From assembly GCA_018894105.1 (NCBI GenBank), contig CM032120.1, positions 31,704,710 to 31,768,709 of the forward strand: a stretch of DNA of 64,000 nt. The letters are read 5' to 3'. Shown piece after piece: positions 1-12,058 of the stretch (position 1 is the first letter of the stretch; each line of letters starts with the position of its first letter). The position numbers and the translations under genes were made by a program. This DNA is from Jacaranda mimosifolia (lineage: Eukaryota; Streptophyta; Magnoliopsida; Lamiales; Bignoniaceae). Below the pieces are notes generated by a model. That model was not told the DNA's origin. It saw nothing but the letters and a program-made list of their open reading frames with translations, and made no database searches.

Positions 1-21
1 GAATGAGTGACTCTGATACCA
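1..21 (-). other. Primer-binding site of a copia element leaving the left edge
   Basis: Read on the minus strand this begins TGGTATCAGAG, the complement of the 3' end of plant initiator tRNA-Met and the usual PBS of Ty1/copia elements. It lies directly against the TG..CA repeat at 22-373, so it marks the 5' end of a minus-strand element whose coding part is outside the window. Confidence 0.7.
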
Positions 22-373
22 TGTTAAATAATAGACATTGGGCCCAATTCAACCTCAAAGACTAGCTCAAGAGGTGGACTATATATAGAAACCACAACTT
101 ATTTATTTCACCGATATAAGACACAAATAGATTTGCAAGGTCCAAACCAGAACTAAAAGTATAAAATAAAAATTCACAAAAATAGTTAAAAACAAAGAAA
201 GTTGTAGGTGGGATCCAAAACAAAGTAGCTTGGGGCGTCTCAGAAGTCCATCGTGTGCATATATAAATGGTCTTGAAATTTTATAAGTTGTTTGAATCCC
301 CGCTGTCACTCCACATAAATATGTCACTTTAACTTTTTCTTACCTAAATGTTTTCAGAATGCATTGTTTAACA
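22..373 (-). repeat. 5' LTR of a truncated-by-window copia element
   Basis: The 352-bp segment starts TGTTAAAT and ends TTTAACA on the plus strand, giving the inverted TG..CA ends of an LTR. A TATA-like CTATATATAG lies near 78-88 in minus orientation, and the adjoining PBS fixes the orientation. Its partner LTR is not in the window, so the right boundary rests on terminal symmetry alone. Confidence 0.6.
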
Positions 374-382
374 TCAACCATT

Positions 383-1554
383 TCTTAAGTTCCATTTTTG
401 TATTTTTGTTCCTATAATTTCCCCTTGTGATCAATAATAAAAATGCTTAATTGCTGGGTTTTAACTTTCATTTTATATTTTGTGAAGCAAATTGAAGATT
501 CGAGCTTATGCAATTGAAAATTGAGCATTTGACATGTTTGGAGCAAATATCGCATTTCCAAGGAGACGAGAAATGAAAGAAGAAAATAATTCGAATGCAG
601 ACATGTTTTGGCAATTTTATATTCCTGGAATATTTTAATTTTTATTTCTTTAATTAGGATAATTTTAGTTTTCCTATTCTAGTAGGACTCTTATTAGTTT
701 CCCAGTTGCATTAGGAGTAGGCTATTTATAGGGAACTAAGTTTCTTTCATAGGGGAGTTTTTCATTCTTTTGTTTAGCATATTTTAGTTTCCTGCACTTT
801 TTCTCTCAGACATGAGTTGCTAAACTCTTCTTCTAGTCTAAGGAATTATCGAAGTTTTGGTTCTTCAGTATTTGTGAGTTCTAATTGATTTAATTTGTTT
901 TCCTTATTCCTTGAGTATTTATTTATCTTCCATTTTCATTACGATTATTCAGGTTTATTGAATTTAGGGCCCAAATTTGATAGCTTAGAATAATTATCCT
1001 GTCAATTAGAATGTGTGGTGACTACATGCATGATTTATGTTATGTGGATAAATAATCTAGTCTAAATGAACCCCGCTTGTGTGTGTTTGTTGGCTAGGGT
1101 TGGGTCTCTCTAGTTTTTAATGCTGTTAATAAATTAAATCCCAGGAGCGCTTCTTTAGGGTTGTTTATTGACCAGGGAAATAACTAACGAGCTTCTCTTA
1201 TTTATCGAAATAGCAGGGAGAGATTTGTTATTAGGGCATCCAAGTAACTATAAATAGTCTATTCAGGAAAAGAGGAATTAATTTTTGCATCAATGATCAG
1301 ATCTGTAAACCAAACTAAGATTTTACCTTAGGCTAGATTCCATTCTTATTGATTGGTTATTTTATTTGTGATTTATTTTACTTCTAAGATTCGAGTTTTC
1401 ATTTTTATAAAAATCTCCATTCTATTTTATTTTATTCAGTAAATTTGAAAGAAACCAAACTTACCAGTCCCAGTGGAATACGACCCTACTCCCACTTATT
1501 ACAAATCATATTTCTAGAGTAGGAATTTATTTTTGTTGAATTCGACACCCATCA
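383..1554 (+). repeat. Athila-like 5' LTR
   Basis: Matches 5656-6890 almost base for base. The expected TG start reads TC here; the end is ACCCATCA. Relative to the 3' LTR it lacks about 56 bp near position 1010. A TATA-like CTATTTATAG occurs near 722-731. Confidence 0.88.
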
Positions 1555-1559
1555 AATTT

Positions 1560-1577
1560 TGGCGCCGTTGCCGGGGA
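1560..1577 (+). other. PBS, tRNA-Asp type
   Basis: TGGCGCCGTTGCCGGGGA lies 5 bp after the 5' LTR. It is complementary to the 3' end of plant tRNA-Asp, the primer used by Athila-lineage elements. Confidence 0.85.
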
Positions 1578-1672
1578 CTAATGTCAAATAATTTTGTTTC
1601 TTTTTAATGCCTTGATCTTCTTGTACAGGTGAACTTCAATATGATCTTGAGATTGAGAAGACTGTTCGTAGA

Positions 1673-3794
1673 TTGGGGAAGGAGATTAGATTGCAAAAGA
1701 AAAGCGAATCGTCACCTTCGGATCTCAGTCTAGATACATCCAGCTTAGCCAGTTCAAGCGATTCTAAACCAGAGGAAATAATGGCCCGCGAAAGAACTTT
1801 AAAGGAGTTAGCTGAACCAGATTTGACTCAACAATCGCTTTGCATTAAATATCCAGAGTTGGAAACACCTTTTGAATTAAAATCTGGGTTAATCCATCTG
1901 CTACCTATTTTTCACGGCTTGGAAAATGAAGATCCCCATAAGCATTTAAAGGCACTTCATGTTGTGTGCTTGACCATGAACCCCAAGGAGTATCTGATGA
2001 GCAAGTGAAGCTGCGAGCTTTTTCATTTTCTTAGCAAATAAAGCTAAGGATTAGCTATTTTATCTACCTCCTGGCTCTGTCAATTCGTGGAAAAATATGG
2101 CCAAATTGTTACTTGAGAAGTTTTTCCCTGCTTTGCGTGCTACCAGTATTAGGAAGGAGATCAGCAGGATAAGACAAAAAGACGCAAAGAATCTTCACGA
2201 TTGAGAAAGGTTTAAACAACTTTGTGCAAGCTGCCCACAACATGGTATTACTGAGCAACTTCTCATTCAGTACTTTTATGAAGGACTTCTACCAATGGAA
2301 AGAAGGATGATGGATGCAGCAAGTCAAGGAGCCATAGTGAACAAAACTCCAAGCGAAGCTAGAGAACTGATTTCTATAATGGCTGCTAATTCCCAACAAT
2401 TTGGATACTCTTGGGACCCTCCTAGAAGGGTCAATGAGGTAAGTAATTCATCCTTTGAGCGTCAAATTTCTACTTTAACTTCTCTTATTCAACAATTGGT
2501 TGTAGGAAATACACAACAATTTAAGGCTTGTGGGATTTGTACTAATGTTGGCCATCCTACGGATATGTGTCCTACGCTCCAAGAGAATTCCTGCGAACAA
2601 ACCAATACAGTAGGAGGATTCCCTGGACCACCACAAAGAAAGTATGATCCCTACTCAAACACCTACAACCCAGGATGTAGGGATCATCCGAATTTCAATT
2701 ACGGAGGGAGATTGCAAAACTACCAATACTTCCAACAAAAGCCGCCCCCTCCACAGTAACCATCATCTTCAAATACAGGTATGTCTCTCGAAGAGATTGT
2801 TAAATCCTTTGCAGCTAACACTCAACAATTTCAATAGGAAACGCAAGCAAGCATTCAAAACCTAGAGAACTAAATAGGTCAACTAGCCACCTCAGTAAGT
2901 AAGATAGAATCCCAAGGGAAGCTACCATCTCAGACAGTTATCAATCCCAAGCAGAACATTAGCGCGATTACTTTGAGAAATGATAAGGAGCTTAAGGAAC
3001 CCAGCAAGAAGACACGAGAAAATACTGTTGTGGAAAAGGTGGAAAGAGAGATTATCATGTTCTAGGATTCAGTTCAACATTCACATGAACCCAACGGTAA
3101 GGTGACAAACCCATTGGTTGTACACCCTCCATTTCCCAAAAGGTTCGCTAAATCCAAAAGGCATGAAGAGAAAAAAGAGATTTTTGAAACTTTTCGCAAG
3201 GTCGAGGTAAATATCCCATTACTTGATGCAATCAAGCAAATACCTCAGTATGCTAAATTTCTCAAGAAATTGTGCACAAATAAAAGAAAATTAAAAGGTA
3301 ATGAAAGAGTAAGTGTGGGGGAAAATGTCTCAGCAGTGATACAAAGAAAATTGCCCCCCAAATGCAAGGACCCAGGTATGTTTAATATCCCTTGCAAGAT
3401 TGGCAAATTTAGAATTGAAAAGGCTATGTGTGATCTTGGTGCTTCAATTAATATCATGCCTCTTTCTATCTACTCTTCATTGAATGTTGGTCCTTTGAAA
3501 GAAACAGGATTAGTTCTTCAACTTGTTGATAGGCCTGTTGTATATCCTGAGGGAGTCCTAGAGGATGTGTTAGTACAAGTTAACGAATTTATTTTTCCTG
3601 CTAATTTTTATGTACTTAAAATGTCTGAAGATAACTCTCCTAATTCATCACAAATACTGTTGGGAAGACCTTTCCTTAGAACCTCTGGGATGAAAATTGA
3701 TGTGCATGATGATACACTCACTATGGATTTTGATGGTAATATGATTAAATTCAATATTTATGATGCCATGAAATATTCTAGTGATGAGTCTTGA
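1673..3794 (+). pseudogene. gag-pro: Athila-like gag-protease polyprotein, broken
   Basis: Gag would form the particle and the aspartic protease would cleave the polyprotein. Reading begins at 1673, shifts frame near 1985 and again near 2033, then stays in one frame to the stop at 3794. That frame carries six stops (2052, 2202, 2757, 2835, 2871, 3063); the first two replace tryptophan-type codons. A capsid-like gag region precedes a canonical CX2CX4HX4C zinc knuckle (CGICTNVGHPTDMC, about 2530-2570). A Pro/Gln/Tyr-rich linker follows, then the protease with DLGASINIMP at the active site (about 3430) and ILLGRPF (about 3655), both typical of Athila proteases. The intact frame after 3102 is the best preserved piece. 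Pol is missing entirely. Confidence 0.88.
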
Positions 3795-4040
3795 GTTTCT
3801 GTTGTAGATAATATTGATACTTTGACTCACGAAACCTTGAATTTGAATTATGATAATTTTGTGACGTGAAGAATAGCTACGTCTAGCCAAAGACGTTAAA
3901 GAAAGGCGCTTTTTGGGAGGCAATCCAAACTTTCAATTTGTTGTTTATATTTTCAAAACAAAAAGCAAAAAAAAACAAAACAAAACAAAAACTTCTTTAA
4001 TTAGCTTTATTTTTCTCTGATGCAGGAGACGTTTTAAATT

Positions 4041-4320
4041 GGCATGTGCGTGTAATTATTTGACAAGGAAAGTTCTTCAATTTAGCTGTGCCCACGCCTT
4101 GTTCAAAGACTTCTTCTGGCATTTTGAAATTATTTGATAAGGAAAGCTCTTTAATCTAGCCGTGCCCACGCTTTATTCAAAGACTTCTTCTGACATGTTG
4201 GAATTATTATACAAGGAAAGGTTTCCAATCTACAGGTGCCCACGCCTTGTTCAAAAACTTCTTCTGGCATGTTGGAATTACTTCAGACAGAAAAACTCTT
4301 TCATCTACCCGTGCCCACAC
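4041..4320 (+). repeat. 74-bp tandem repeat, about 3.7 copies
   Basis: GTGCCCACGCC or a close variant recurs at 4088, 4162, 4236 and 4311, and the intervening text aligns throughout. A partial unit begins near 4041. Copies differ by several substitutions, so the array is old. Confidence 0.85.
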
Positions 4321-5087
4321 CTTGTTTCGCCACCTCTCCCGCCACCATCACCTGCCTCCACCAAAGCCACCACTTTCCCGCCACCAACATCACTACTGCC
4401 GCCATCAACCGCCGCTGCTTGTTTCACACCCCCAGTACTATCCAGTCTTTAAAGCCCTGTAGGCCTCATCTCATTAGGGGAGTCCTTCTACCACTTTTCT
4501 TACACATTTGCATTCTTAGTTTGAAACATTAAGGACAATGCTTGGTTTAAGTGTGGGGGAGGAAACTTTAGATTCATTTTGCTTCAAACACGCATGAAAT
4601 AACTCTTTATTCTTCTTGTTTGCTTTTAAAGTGTGCTTTAGTTCTTGATTAGTTAATTTTTCTCTTAGTCCTTTGGCCTCTTTTCGATGCTTGTCCCTGA
4701 GGTAACACTTAAATAATTGGGTTGAATTAGGACACATTGTAAAAATGGCATGAGTAGTTGAGTTCTTGTTTGTTGCACTTTTCATTTGTTACCGTGTTGG
4801 TTGATTTGGATGAAAAATGTATGAGGGAATTAATGCATATCACCTTAATAATTGTCATGCATAGCGGGTTAACATTTTTTGAACTTGCCTTGATGAACAT
4901 ATTTGGGTTGAATTGTTAAGTTGAATGTACTAAGACAATGAAGGTGACTGGGTTTGACCATTTAACCTCTCTTTAAAAAAAAAAAAAAAAAAAAAAAAGA
5001 GAGAGCAAGCACTAAATTGATTACTCTGTTAATCACTAAATGAAGTGATTATGAGTAGGGATAATAACTATCTAGGTTTGTGACTGG

Positions 5088-5223
5088 CTTAGTAACCCGG
5101 TGCATTCATCACCAATGTTTGTATTCGTGTAGCAAGGTCGGATGACATTCTAGACAAATTGTGGCTAGCTGAGTAACTGGGTACATTCATCACCAATGTT
5201 TGTATTCGCGTAAAAAGGTTGGT
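5088..5223 (+). repeat. 81-bp tandem duplication
   Basis: A block starting CTTAGTAACCCGGTGCATTC at 5088 recurs at 5169 as CTGAGTAACTGGGTACATTC; both continue into the same CATCACCAATG text. It lies in the 3' UTR of the Athila-like element. Confidence 0.75.
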
Positions 5224-5641
5224 CCACGAGCTGAAATTAGTGCCAAAAAAAAGAGAGAGAAAGAGAAAGATCAAATAAGGCTATTCCCTTTCATCCTTTA
5301 TATTTTCTTGTATTCGACTTGCTATTCTTCCATGAATATGTGATATCGTTGCATGTTTTTTATAGTTGTCCTTCTATGCCTTAACTTAAAATGAACGTAA
5401 TGAAGAACTATTAGATCCTTTTCACATGTCAAGTTCGAAGAGATTGCCAGGGTGACTGGTTATTTGTGTGATTTATAAGGGTTCTTTCTATGAAGTGCAT
5501 GTTCTTACTTGTGTCTTGATTCGGCCCTCCAAAATATGATAATTTGAACTATTTGGGAACACGTTGAGAAATAGGAAGAAAGGATTCTGAGAAAGATTGA
5601 TAAATTGGAACTATTGTATGCTTGAGGACAAGCATTGTCTA

Positions 5642-5655
5642 AGTGTGGGGGACTT
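5642..5655 (+). other. Polypurine tract of the Athila-like element
   Basis: AGTGTGGGGGACTT lies immediately before the 3' LTR start (TGTTAAG at 5656), the expected place for plus-strand priming. Confidence 0.7.
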
Positions 5656-6890
5656 TGTTAAGTTGCATTTTTGTATTTTTATTCATATAATTTCCCCTTG
5701 TGATCAATAATAAAAATGCTTAATTGTTGGGTTTTAACTAACATTTTATATTTTGTGAAGCAAATTGAATATTCGAGCTTATGCAGTTGAAAATCGAGCA
5801 TTTGACATGTTTGGAGCAAAGATCGCATTCCCGAGGAGACGAGAAATGAAAGAAGAAAATAATTCGAATGTGGACATGTTTTGGCAATTGTATATTCCTG
5901 GAATATTTAAATTTTTATTTATTTAATTAGGATAATTTTAGTTTTCCTATTCTGATAGGACTCTTATTAGTTTCCAGTTACATTAGGAGTAGCAGACTAT
6001 TTATAGGGAACTAAGTTTCTTTCATATGGGAGTTTTTTCATTCTTTTGTTTAGCATATTTTTAGTTTCTTGCACTTTTTCTCTCAGACATGAGTTGCTAA
6101 ACTTTTCTTCTAGCCTAAGGAATTATCGACGTTTTGGTTCTTCAGTATTTGTGAGATCTAATTGATTTAATTTGTTTTCCTTATTCCTTGAGTATTTATT
6201 TATCTTCCATTTTCATTATGATTATTCAGGTTCATTGAATTTAGGGCCCAAATTTGATAGCTTAGAATAATTGTCCTGTCAATTAGAACATTAAATCCGT
6301 AATTATTTAATTGTTCTAATAGTTGTGGCAAATAACATAGTTATGTGTGGTGACTACATGCATGATTTATGTTATGTGGATAAATAATCTAGTTTAAATG
6401 AACCCCGCTTGTGTGTGTTTGTTGGCTAGGGTTGGATCTATCTAGTTTTTAATGCTGTTGGTAAATTAAATCCCAGGAGCGCTTCTTTAGGGTTGTTTAT
6501 TGACAAGGGAAATAACTAACGATCTTCTCGATGTTAGTTATCAAAATAGCAAGGAAAGATTGGTTATTAGGGTGTCCGAGTAACTATAACTAGTCTATTG
6601 AAGAAAAGAGGAATTAATTTTTGCATTAATGATTAGATCTGTGAACCAAACTGAGATTTTACCTTAGGCTAGATTCCATTCTTATTGATTTGTTATTTTA
6701 TTTGTGATTTATTTTACTTTTAAGATTCTAGTTTTTATTTTTATAAAAATCTCCATTCTATTTTATTTTATTCAATAAATTTGAAAGAAACAAAATTTAC
6801 CAATCCATGTGGAATACAACCCTACTCCCACTGATTATAAATCATATTTCTAGAGTAGGAATTTATTTTTGTTGGATTCGACACCCATCA
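5656..6890 (+). repeat. Athila-like 3' LTR
   Basis: Starts TGTTAAG, ends ACCCATCA, and is followed by the TSD copy CCATG. It keeps about 56 bp near 6289-6344 that the 5' LTR lacks. Confidence 0.88.
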
Positions 6891-6895
6891 CCATG

Positions 6896-7848
6896 TCAGG
6901 TACATCCACGCAAAAAAGTATAGTTATAATTTATTTTTTCTTTGAATTACCCTTTTTATTATTTCTTATTTTTATTTTTATTTTGTACTTATTTGTATTA
7001 TTTGTATTATAATTTTTTTTTTTGATAAAATCGGCATTTACTTCATATATTTTCTTAGTTATGTCAAAGAGGTGTGGACTGATCAACACTTCAAGTTAAC
7101 TATATTTTTTTCATTTTAATAAGTGTAGATCAAGCCTGCCTGTATATTTCAGGAAAGCGCGTATGTAGTCTCATTTTTATTTTCTTTATTTTTTATGAAA
7201 ATCTTGAAGTTGCTTATTTTTATATTTTATTATTTTTTGTGATATGTATTATTAAAAAAAAATTGTGACTGAACCCATACTTTTTCAATGGGAAATAAAA
7301 AGTGGATATGCCAGTATGTGCTATATATAAACTATTTTCAATTATTGCAACAAGTATGAATTTGGTCCCATACTTTTTACTTTTAATTTTTTTAATTTAA
7401 TGAGAAAATATAAAACATATCTCTTATTTATTTAAGAAAATGGAAGAAATGGTGAGTTTGAAAAAATATGCGTGCAAAATTAATTCAACAAGTTGCCCAA
7501 CAAAAATAATATTAATTTATAAATTTGTTGAAATATATATATATATATATATATATAACTAAGTAGAGCAATATTAAATAAAGAAGCAATACGCAATATT
7601 AGATTTTGACCATATGAACTGTTTTCAGACAACTCTTGCTCATCACGACTACGTCTTTTTCTTTGTGAAGGTTTTCTTTTCTTCTGGTTATATGTTCTTT
7701 CGCGAAAGCTTTATTTTATTTATTTATTTATCTATTCTAGAATACTGGCCTCGTGTCACAAAAGAAGGACAAGAATTAGAACTATGGGTTGGACTTGGGT
7801 TGACCGAAACCCCTCGACCCAATACAACTCCATTTTAATCCAAGGCCA
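6896..7848. other. AT-rich intergenic DNA, no gene seen
   Basis: Mostly A/T homopolymer-rich sequence with a (TA)n microsatellite near 7533-7557. The open frame at 7614-7838 has no recognisable domain and is judged fortuitous. Confidence 0.6.
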
Positions 7849-7856
7849 ATCCTGAT

Positions 7857-8763
7857 TGGGGTTGTCAATGGGTTGAATTCAAACTAGATCATACTAGATT
7901 TGAATTTGAATCGGATAGTGATATGTCATTCGAATTTGATCCAAAATTCTATAGGAATTATGGTTAGTATAACCATATCAATATCCAAATAAAAATCTGA
8001 TATCGAAAAAAAAAAAACTGAATCCGAATATTCCTAAAGTCATTATATATTTGTTATTTTTCTAGAAATTTAGTAGAATTCAAATCCAAAACATTCATCC
8101 TTAAAAAAACATACACACAATATATTACTATTGATCATTTAAAAGCAATATAGAATATAACTTAATTACATTCATTCATCATATCATTGTATTTGAGGTT
8201 CCGTTGCTAATAATTATACTTATTTGGCATTATAAATACATAGTTATACTTGATTCTTCAATCAACTAATTATAGGCTTAAAGTTCTGTAAAAAAAATTC
8301 ATTTTGATCAAATCAATATTTGCATTGCATTCTTGTCACATCATAACATTATGCTCCTGCTCATTGGTCTTTCCACATCATTTTTTGTTATAAAAATAAA
8401 TAAACAATTCATGCAATTATGATGTGGATAAACTCAAAATCTAACAATTTATATGAAAAGCACCTGTTTTGATATATTGCTTAGGAGAGCTCATTACTTC
8501 ATCCAAAAACTCATTTTGGCATTGATATAAGACCCTGTGTGCACATATGAATCATATTAAATATATGTATAGTACTATATAAATTCAATTTCAGATTATT
8601 AATGGATCGAATAGAGCCAAATCCATATCACTTCATTTATTTTGAATTACGAATTTTTTTAATCAAATTATATCCATCGAATCTTTTATCGATTAATGAT
8701 CCTAAATAATTAGATTGAATTTAAATTTGATTCGAATTAAAATTCGCTCAATTGACAGCCCTA
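7857..8763. mobile_element. hAT-like MITE, about 0.9 kb
   Basis: The left end TGGGGTTGTCAAT and the reverse complement of the right end, TAGGGCTGTCAAT, form an inverted pair of the TAGGGNTGTCAA type common in plant hAT elements. Flanks ATCCTGAT (7849-7856) and ATCCTAGT (8764-8771) match at 6 of 8 positions, consistent with an aged 8-bp TSD. No transposase is visible. Confidence 0.55.
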
Positions 8764-8771
8764 ATCCTAGT

Positions 8772-9351
8772 ATAGTCTGAGATCTTGAGCTCTAATTTTA
8801 ACATAAAAAGTATGACACAAAATCTCAACTCCCTAAGAATTAATCTTATTAACGTGTAACTTATGTTTTGACGTTTTTGCAGGATGACAATTGCTCTACT
8901 ATTAAATTATGAGATATGATATGTACTTAATGTTTGACAATTTTATCATAATTAATGTTGATGCATGAAAAAGGAATGAGGTCATTTCTGTAAAAGAGCA
9001 AAATGTTGGTTCTTTTCCTCTGAAGTGCACACAGAAAGATCTACGTCTCTTGAAGGTTTTTGAGAGTTTGCAATTCTTTTGTGAATGATTTCTTGTGTCG
9101 AAATTCCTTTCGGGACTAGGTACTCATAATTTTTGCCTTGATGGGTCCATTAGGCTCTTCTGACCTTCTTTATTAGCTTAACTTGTTCTTGAGTTTTTCA
9201 GTCCTTTTAACTAATTAGTTAATTTAAATTATTAGACAATTTTTAATTACATTACCGAATTGTCCTTATAGTCAAAATATATCCATATCAAATGTTTAGA
9301 GAAAATTCATTAAATTATGTCACACTTATAAAAGAAATAATTTAGAGCTCT
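8772..9351. other. Intergenic DNA, nothing recognised
   Basis: No coding similarity, repeat array or terminal repeat could be recognised in this interval. Confidence 0.5.
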
Positions 9352-11782
9352 ATTTTAGTCATGGACGGATTTCCGTGGGGGGGGGGGGGGGCAATAACAA
9401 AAAACTTTGTGTGTAATAGATATGTATATATATAGATATATATATGTGTATATATTTTAAAAAAATAGTATTAGTTAATTTAAAATTTAAAAGAACAGAT
9501 AATTTAATATTAATTAAAATAATTACTTTTTAACTAACATTCATTAATTTTAAAAGATTTAACTTTTCTTATTGTGCCTTAAATGGAAAATTAATTATTT
9601 ACATGTAACACCCTTGAATTTGGCATTTTGGAAAATAAGGATTTAGAAAATCAAGATATTGGTTGGTTAAATTTTAAGGCTCGAAAAATAAATAAAAAGG
9701 ATTTAATCGCATGAAAAGTGAAAGTTTTGGGGTCAAATCACAATTTGAGAAGACTTGATTGGATCGCATTTTAAATTTTAGGGGTTTGCATAGAATTATT
9801 TTGGGTCAAATGGGTGGATATAAGGCATGAATTTAGTCCAAGGGCTGAATTAAGGTTTATCAAAACTTGGAGTGACTGAATTGAAAGTCAAGCAGAAATC
9901 GCGAGGTCAATTTGTGAAGTTGAAAATATATGTACATATACATATATATCAAACCTCCCCAAGCTTTTCTTCATTTCTCACCCGCAACCTCATCTTTTCC
10001 CCTCCGGCGACATCTCCGACGACAGTCCAACTCCAATAACTGAGCCAACCAAACTCTTTCCCTCACTCCCAAGACCTCAACCATACCACATGCAAGGCGT
10101 TTCAGTTGGTGGCACGCCGTGAAACCAAAAACCTAGGCAAGCCCATGGCGGAGGGTGACGAGCCTCACATTTTTAGTGGCTTTTTGCAGCAACCAAAGAT
10201 GGGTTTTGTTGGGCTTAGCTCAAGGATCGTAATGGTGGTCTTGGGTTGGAGTTTGGCACGGTGACAGAAGCAAAATTGAAGTAATTCCTCACGGCGGTGA
10301 GTAGTGGAGCTGGTTGATCGAAGCTTCAATTGATGACCCTCTGCGCAGCAAAACATGAAATTGACCAGAGATTTGGGTTGTTGGAGTTGAGGAACATCAA
10401 TAAGTGGTGGTGGTGACCTTCTCCGGCGACGGCGGCGCATTGGCGGAGTTGCTGTAAAATCTTCGCCTCGTCGCGACAATCATGGTGATGTAATTGATTC
10501 TTGGTTTCGGAGTTTCGATAAGGACCTTTTGGATAAATGATCGAGAGTTTGGATTTAAGCTTTGTGCTGTTATTTCTTACCAAACCTTGTACTATGTTAA
10601 GGAAAATGAAAAAAGTGATACGTGATTTGTATACATATCCTCCATGCATGGATTATTATATAGCTTGGTGGACTCGAATTTGTAAGTATTATATGATAAA
10701 TTTGGGTCAATTAAGTTAATTAGAGGTTTAAACCCTAACTCCATGGATTTGAGATCTAAGTGGTAAAATTGGGTTAATAAGGATAATTGGGACATTATTA
10801 TCAAATTTTGTGTTTCATTATAAGGTTAATTGTATAATTTAAGGATCTGATTATAATTCTTAATCGGAACAGGTATATAAATCTCGTGAGTATTTCGGTA
10901 TTAACGGTGTACTTAGCATATTTCCTATCAATAATGTCGAACAAAACCTTAAATAACGTATTAACTGAATAGTTATTACTATAGATTTGTTATCCATGTA
11001 ATTGTGATTGTAGGGTCAAAATGAGGATTTTGACAGTGAACTCATTCTTTCGATTAGGTGACAAGGAGTTAGGTCCTGTAGACCACTAATCAGTGATAGC
11101 ATTGTTGAGGCTATTAAAGTGAGGGCCTACCGCTTTGGTACTTGTATTAATTGAACATGTTTGTTATCCGTTTCAAAAACCCTATGAAGGCCTGTTAAAC
11201 CTATTTTTCTGGGAAGTAATATTCCTTAAACGTTGAAATCTATGATTGTTTGAGTTCCTTATGATTATCAGTCATTTGTTCTGTATGCCCTGTGAGGGTC
11301 TGCCAATCTAGAATTTTCTTACACTTATCAGTCTATTGTGATATACCCCTGTGTAGGTTGAACTTGTACTTATTTTATAGCTGAATCCTGATTCTTAGAT
11401 TTCATGAATTGCTGCATTCTTGTTGTTATCTGTTAATCAATTTGTACATCTCTGTGCGGATTTACTTTCTTTATTTTGCTCTAAATTAATTGAATGTTCC
11501 CCATTCTTGCGCCATGAACTTTTGTGTTTTATCTGTTATCGATTAGTTTGAATTCATTTTGCTTATCTCATGTTTGACCTTGTTGATTTATATGACTTTA
11601 TTTCATGTCTCATTGATTCATCTTGTCGGCATATTTGAATCGTTCTATGTTGTTATTTGTTGCCTCGTCGGCACACTTGATTTATTTGGTACAGCATTTG
11701 TGTAGCCTTGTTGGCAATCAAGTTTATTGATACTTGACATTTGTATAGAGAATTGTTGGGCCGAGTGTCGATCCTAGCGAAA

Positions 11783-11858
11783 TGCCTAGGTATCAGCGAT
11801 GTGCTAGGGATACTCCTGGGCATCAGCGATGTGTTAGGGATACTGCTAGGCATCTGCC
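11783..11858 (+). repeat. 30-bp tandem repeat inside the solo LTR
   Basis: TATCAGCGATGTGCTAGGGA at 11791 recurs as CATCAGCGATGTGTTAGGGA at 11821, with partial units on either side. Confidence 0.75.
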
Positions 11859-12058
11859 ATTATACAAAGTTGTTATGCTTTTCCATTGGTTGGTATAAGA
11901 AGAATCTGATATGCCTGTCCTGATCTGATTCGTTCAACTACATATGTTACTCAAGATTATTTTACTTCAATTGTATTTTGATTGTTTGTATTCCGCTCAT
12001 GGAGCAACAAGGATGGTGTAGTTTCTTGGTCTAGATCAGGCTATCGTTCAGGCCAAAC

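Larger units (their letters stand above)
3795..5641 (+). other. Athila-like 3' untranslated tail
   Basis: No pol homology is visible. Around 3885-3925 the phrase GACGTTAAAGAAAGGCGCTT followed by TTGGGAGGCAA resembles the sequence normally found just after integrase in Athila elements, so RT to integrase seems to have been deleted between protease and this tail. The region also holds the 74-bp tandem array, a C-rich CCACC/CCGCC stretch (4320-4430), a purine-rich AAGTGTGGGGGA near 4550, and an A-run of about 24 (near 4974-4998). Short open frames here look fortuitous. Confidence 0.65.
383..6890 (+). mobile_element. Non-autonomous Athila-like Ty3/gypsy element (gag-protease only)
   Basis: Two LTRs of about 1.2 kb (383-1554 and 5656-6890) flank a 4.1-kb interior with a tRNA-Asp-type PBS, a gag-protease reading frame and a purine tract before the 3' LTR. 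Flanks are CCATT (378-382) and CCATG (6891-6895), a 5-bp TSD with one mismatch. Reverse transcriptase, RNase H and integrase are absent: after the protease the sequence goes straight to an Athila-like post-integrase tail. It could have moved only with enzymes from an autonomous relative. Stops and frameshifts in gag show it is now dead. Confidence 0.88.

Noticed and set aside
4162..4532. Three overlapping open frames in the Athila-like tail
   Set aside because: They lie over the 74-bp repeat and C-rich tract, change frame between repeats and have no domain.
7614..7838. Open frame with hydrophobic text
   Set aside because: AT-rich composition, no domain and no transcription signals; ends beside a hAT-like MITE.
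10165..10649. Minus-strand open frames with Arg-rich text
   Set aside because: They lie in the GC-richer part of a solo LTR with TSDs, have no domain and are not shared by the related LTR at 45018.
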